Source of the DNA: Amylibacter sp.
Lineage (GTDB): Bacteria; Pseudomonadota; Alphaproteobacteria; Rhodobacterales; Rhodobacteraceae
Assembly: GCA_027083485.1 (NCBI GenBank)
Contig: JALWOO010000069.1
Span: 1-8,776, forward strand
Length of the DNA: 8,776 nt
Direction: 5' to 3'
The translations under genes were made by a program, and so were the position numbers. Below are positions 6,100 to 8,776 of the stretch, piece by piece. The notes below the pieces were generated by a model that was given only the letters and a program-made list of their open reading frames with translations, was not told where the DNA came from and did no database searches. Each line of letters begins with the position of its first letter. Position 1 is the stretch's first letter.

Positions 6100-7402
6100 T
6101 TTGACCTTTGATATGGACAACCCGTTGGGGGTAGGGAATTTCAATGCCGTTTTCCTTGAGCACATTCCAGATCAGAAACAGCACATCGGACTGGTATTTG
6201 TTTTTACCGTCATCAATGCCTTCGACCCAGAATTCCACCGCGAAATCAATGCCGCTGTCGCCAAAACCGCGCAGTTCGCAATCGGGCGGGAAGGGGGTGT
6301 CGAGGATTTCGGGATGGCTGGACACGGCCTTTTCGACCATGGCCGGTATCAGGTTGATATCGGTGTCATAGGAAACCGAAAACGGGGCTTCATAGCGGTT
6401 GGCAGAGCCGCTGTCAGAGTAATTTACGACGCGGGTGGTGATGAAATCCTCGCTTGGCACCACGATCCAGCGCCCGTCAAAGGTTTCAAGGATCACCGCG
6501 CGGGCAGTCATGCGGATGATGGTGCCTGCCTCGCCGCCGTCCAGTTCCACATAATCGCCCACCGTGGCCTGCCCTTCCAGCAGCAGGATCAATCCGGAGA
6601 TAAAGTTGGAGGCGATCTTTTGCAAACCAAAGCCAAGCCCGACACCGATGGCACCGCCCAACACCGCCAGCGAGGTCAGGTTGATGCCCATGATGTTCAT
6701 CAGCATCAGGAAGGCCACGCCAAAGATCAGGGTTTCAACCGCTTTGGACGCCAGCTCGCGAATGGCGGGGCGCATTTCTTTCTGGCTTTTGATGTAATTG
6801 GCGGAGTGGTCATTCGACCAGCGCCCGAGCCAGAAAATCACGGATCCGAAAACCAGACCACGCAGGATGGCCAAAGCCGAGAAGCTGATATTGCCAAGGG
6901 TCAGCACCATGCCCCCCAGCCAGGCAATCAGTGGATCAAGCACCCCGAGCGCATAAAGGGCGGAGGCCGGGATCAGCACGTATTTTCCCAGCAATTTCAG
7001 GAATGGTTCATAGATGATCCGCTCGACCAGAATGCGCGCTGCAATAAAGAAGAAGACCCGTTTGCCAAAGGCGATCACTGCGCCAGAGCCGAACAGGGTG
7101 CGGGTGACCTGTTCGCCCAAACCGGTGAAAATATAGGCAAGCAGCGGCAGCAGCAGGGGCAAAAACAGCAGCACAAACCGGCGCAGGGTGGCGAGGATAT
7201 GGGTTTGCTCCTCTGGCGGGGTCAGCAGTTTTGTGGCCAGCGGCGTCAGGCTGCGGGTGATGTAATAGGCCGCGCCAAAGGCGACGAGTAACAGGCCGAA
7301 CTGGGACCAGGCTGCGGCGCTGGTGAGCCAGCCAAGCGCCAGATCGCGGGCCTGTTCGGCATAGCCGAGGGCGGTTTGGATCATAGGATTGTCGAAATTC
7401 AT
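6077..7402 (-). CDS. MscS-family mechanosensitive ion channel
   Basis: This 441-residue inner-membrane protein has several predicted helices, roughly at residues 33-50, 74-93, 106-124, 143-162, 172-192 and 218-238. They precede the pore-lining helix in GGAIGVGLGFGLQKIASNF (249-267), whose Gly/Ala pattern is the family hallmark. The segment GQATVGDYVEL, continuing to WIVVPSEDFITTRVVNYS (about 277-329), is the MscS beta domain, followed by a C-terminal alpha/beta domain. The extra helices make it larger than E. coli MscS (286 residues), as in many alphaproteobacterial paralogues. It should open under hypo-osmotic stress to release solutes. AAGAGG six bases before the ATG at 7402 supports the start. 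Its 3' end overlaps the flavoprotein gene, suggesting coupling; 92 bases separate it from the crotonase gene upstream. Confidence 0.94.
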   Translation of the reverse strand: MNFDNPMIQTALGYAEQARDLALGWLTSAAAWSQFGLLLVAFGAAYYITRSLTPLATKLLTPPEEQTHILATLRRFVLLFLPLLLPLLAYIFTGLGEQVTRTLFGSGAVIAFGKRVFFFIAARILVERIIYEPFLKLLGKYVLIPASALYALGVLDPLIAWLGGMVLTLGNISFSALAILRGLVFGSVIFWLGRWSNDHSANYIKSQKEMRPAIRELASKAVETLIFGVAFLMLMNIMGINLTSLAVLGGAIGVGLGFGLQKIASNFISGLILLLEGQATVGDYVELDGGEAGTIIRMTARAVILETFDGRWIVVPSEDFITTRVVNYSDSGSANRYEAPFSVSYDTDINLIPAMVEKAVSSHPEILDTPFPPDCELRGFGDSGIDFAVEFWVEGIDDGKNKYQSDVLFLIWNVLKENGIEIPYPQRVVHIKGQNDLPADA

Positions 7403-7494
7403 GGCCGGCCTCTTGGGTTAACGTGCGCACCGTTTACAAAGTTTCGCGCAAGCTGGCCATGGGGTAAAAAGACTTATGCCTCCGGCGGGGATAT
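7403..7494 (-). promoter_or_regulatory. Crotonase-mscS gap: GC-rich stop-proximal motif and dyad
   Basis: Directly after the crotonase stop, the minus strand reads atatccccgccggaggc (7494-7478) followed by a short T-run (7470-7466). I recall similar CCGCCGGAGGC strings after genes in many Rhodobacterales, but it does not form a proper hairpin, so I do not call it a terminator. Nearer to mscS, gtgcgcac (7423-7430) sits in an imperfect TTAACG/CGTTTA dyad (7418-7435), a possible operator. No clear -35/-10 pair was found, so mscS may depend on read-through. Confidence 0.3.
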
Positions 7495-8211
7495 TTAGGG
7501 CGAATTCGAAAGGCGTTTTAGAGCGGTTTTGTTGTTGTCATAGGCGGCGGCATAGCAATCGGCGATATCGTCGGGGCCAAGGTTCGGGGCAAACAGCCGG
7601 TTGATTGCGGCGATCTGTGCCGGTGTGGCGGCCATGGCATCGGCGGTGAGGGTGGCGATTTTTTCGGGGAAATCCGCAAGGGGCAGGACCGCATCCGTAA
7701 GGCCACAAGCGAGGGCCTCGGGGGCGGTGAGCTTTTGGCCGGCCATCAGGATCATTTTTGCCCTTGCGCTGCCGATCAGATCCGCCAGCCGGCGCACATC
7801 GGCGGGTTGGGGCAGGAAGCCGCGTTTCAGCACCGGGTAGAAGAATTTCGTCTGCGGGGTGCAGATGCGGATATCGCAGGCCAGTGCCGCAGCAAAACCG
7901 CCGCCTGCCAAAGTGCCGTTCAGGGCGGCGATGCTGAGGCAGGGCAGGGCGGCGATGGCGCTGGACATTTCGGTCCAGACCGGCGCGCGGGTGAAGCTGT
8001 GCATGTCGTCGGTGCTGGACATATCGGCCCCGGCGCTAAAGACGCGGTCGCCGGCTCCGGTCAGCACGAATACCCTCAATTCCGGGTCCTGATGGGCCGC
8101 GCGGGCGGCGTCGCGGAGTTGGCCGAGCATCGCCTCTGTCAGGGCGTTGGCTTTGTCCGGTCGGTTCAGGGTAACGGTCCACTGGCCTTTGGCATTTTCA
8201 ACGGTGATCAT
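7495..8211 (-). CDS. Crotonase-fold (enoyl-CoA hydratase/isomerase family) protein lacking both catalytic Glu
   Basis: This 238-residue protein belongs to the crotonase superfamily. The two oxyanion-hole segments are present: FSAGAD (58-63) and LAGGGFAAALACDI (101-114), so it should bind acyl-CoA thioesters and stabilise an enolate. Against rat mitochondrial enoyl-CoA hydratase, E144 aligns with Ala107 and E164 with Val127 (YPVLKRG where the hydratase has QPEILLG). Ordinary hydratase activity is therefore unlikely. An isomerase, hydrolase, lyase or other acyl-CoA reaction remains possible, as does a non-catalytic role. The C terminus is shorter than in the rat hydratase. The ATG at 8211 overlaps the SDR stop by ATGA, so the two are likely translated together and act in one pathway. 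Annotating it simply as enoyl-CoA hydratase would be misleading. Confidence 0.88.
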   Translation of the reverse strand: MITVENAKGQWTVTLNRPDKANALTEAMLGQLRDAARAAHQDPELRVFVLTGAGDRVFSAGADMSSTDDMHSFTRAPVWTEMSSAIAALPCLSIAALNGTLAGGGFAAALACDIRICTPQTKFFYPVLKRGFLPQPADVRRLADLIGSARAKMILMAGQKLTAPEALACGLTDAVLPLADFPEKIATLTADAMAATPAQIAAINRLFAPNLGPDDIADCYAAAYDNNKTALKRLSNSP

Positions 8212-8776
8212 GTCAGGCCCATTTTCCGGCGCAAATCCGGATCCCGCAAGGAGACGACTTCGCCCTGATAGCTGTCAGAAGCCGGATCGCACATCCAGAC
8301 CATGGCTTTGGCGGGCCATTCGGGGGGGATGTGGTCTTCCCATTTCAGCTTGCTGACCGCGTTGATGCCGCTGTCGCGGATGATTACCTGCATGTCGGTG
8401 GCCACGGTGCCCGGGGACAGAACCAGCGTGCGGATGCCGTTGGCGGCTTCTTCGACGTGGAGAACGCGGCTCAGGTGATGCACGGCGGCTTTGGAGGCGG
8501 AATAGTGGCTCCAGCCTTCGAGCGGGGTGGTGGCTGCGCCGGACCCCACGGTGATGATGGTGCCGCCACCGGCGGATTTCATTACCGGCAGGGCGGCGCG
8601 CATGCCGTGGAACACGCCTTTGACGTTGATGTCGATCACCTTGTCCCAGCCGTTTACATCCACATCGGCCAGACGCGAAACCGGTTCCAGAATGCCGGCG
8701 TTGTTGATCAGCACGTCCAGCCCGCCAAATTCTGCCACGGCCAGATCGACGGCGGCCTGTACCTGTGCGTAATCGG
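8208..8776 (-). CDS. Short-chain dehydrogenase/reductase, 5' end outside window
   Basis: The visible 188 residues are the C-terminal three quarters of a classical SDR; the Rossmann TGxxxGxG motif lies beyond the right edge. Present are NNAG (24-27 of the visible part), the catalytic Asn in VIDIN (residue 50), the Ser in VGSG (78) and YSASK (Tyr91, Lys95), followed by LSPGTVATDM. The active site is thus complete. It uses NAD(P)H on an alcohol or ketone substrate that cannot be told from sequence. A GTG at 8738 is a possible internal start but lies inside the fold, and the frame continues to the edge with SDR-like sequence, so it is not the true start. The stop overlaps the crotonase gene by ATGA, suggesting a shared acyl-CoA or 3-hydroxyacyl pathway. 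Confidence 0.93.
   Translation of the reverse strand, partial: DYAQVQAAVDLAVAEFGGLDVLINNAGILEPVSRLADVDVNGWDKVIDINVKGVFHGMRAALPVMKSAGGGTIITVGSGAATTPLEGWSHYSASKAAVHHLSRVLHVEEAANGIRTLVLSPGTVATDMQVIIRDSGINAVSKLKWEDHIPPEWPAKAMVWMCDPASDSYQGEVVSLRDPDLRRKMGLT

Noticed and set aside
5903..7291. Very long plus-strand open frame (462 codons) across the MscS and flavoprotein genes
   Set aside because: It is antisense to two well-supported genes, rich in Gln, His and Gly as expected of a shadow frame in GC-rich DNA, and shows no recognisable domain.

Overview
The window looks like a piece of an alphaproteobacterial chromosome, most likely Rhodobacterales. This rests on remembered family resemblance of the CoA-transferase subunits, the histone-deacetylase-like protein, the TIGR03862-type flavoprotein and the short DUF167 protein, plus a moderately high GC content; no database search was possible. 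There are no tRNA or rRNA genes, no CRISPR array and no recognisable transposase. Most of the window is ordinary metabolic and housekeeping sequence with a few local oddities.

Layout. Positions 1-716 are on the minus strand: the start of an IMPACT/YigZ-type gene (cut by the window edge) and upstream of it a DUF167 (YggU-type) gene. Between them is a 236-base gap holding an 18-bp perfect inverted repeat and a frame that encodes a clear membrane helix but has no normal start codon. From 771 to 4575 everything is on the plus strand: a class II HDAC-like deacetylase, the two subunits of a 3-oxoacid (succinyl-CoA:acetoacetate type) CoA-transferase, and a YciA-like acyl-CoA thioesterase overlapping the second subunit by ATGA. 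The two transferase subunits, which normally sit side by side, are separated by about 900 bases carrying an unrelated SGNH-hydrolase-like gene with visibly lower GC.

Positions 4576-4899 hold no convincing protein gene but are dense in signals: four GANTC sites, a 12-bp inverted repeat, a promoter-like TTGACT element, several short hairpins and a strong intrinsic terminator pointing along the plus strand. The best reading is an undescribed small RNA of about 160 nt, made from its own promoter or cut from the 3' end of the CoA-transferase transcript.

From 4900 to the end all genes are on the minus strand and transcribed from right to left: an SDR dehydrogenase (5' end outside the window), a crotonase-fold protein lacking both usual catalytic glutamates, an MscS-family mechanosensitive channel, and a BaiN/HI0933-type flavoprotein. 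Overlaps of SDR/crotonase (ATGA) and MscS/flavoprotein suggest translational coupling.

Functionally, the transferase, thioesterase, crotonase and SDR point to short-chain acyl-CoA and ketone-body handling. The HDAC-like enzyme could feed acetate into the same pool, but that link is only inferred from position.
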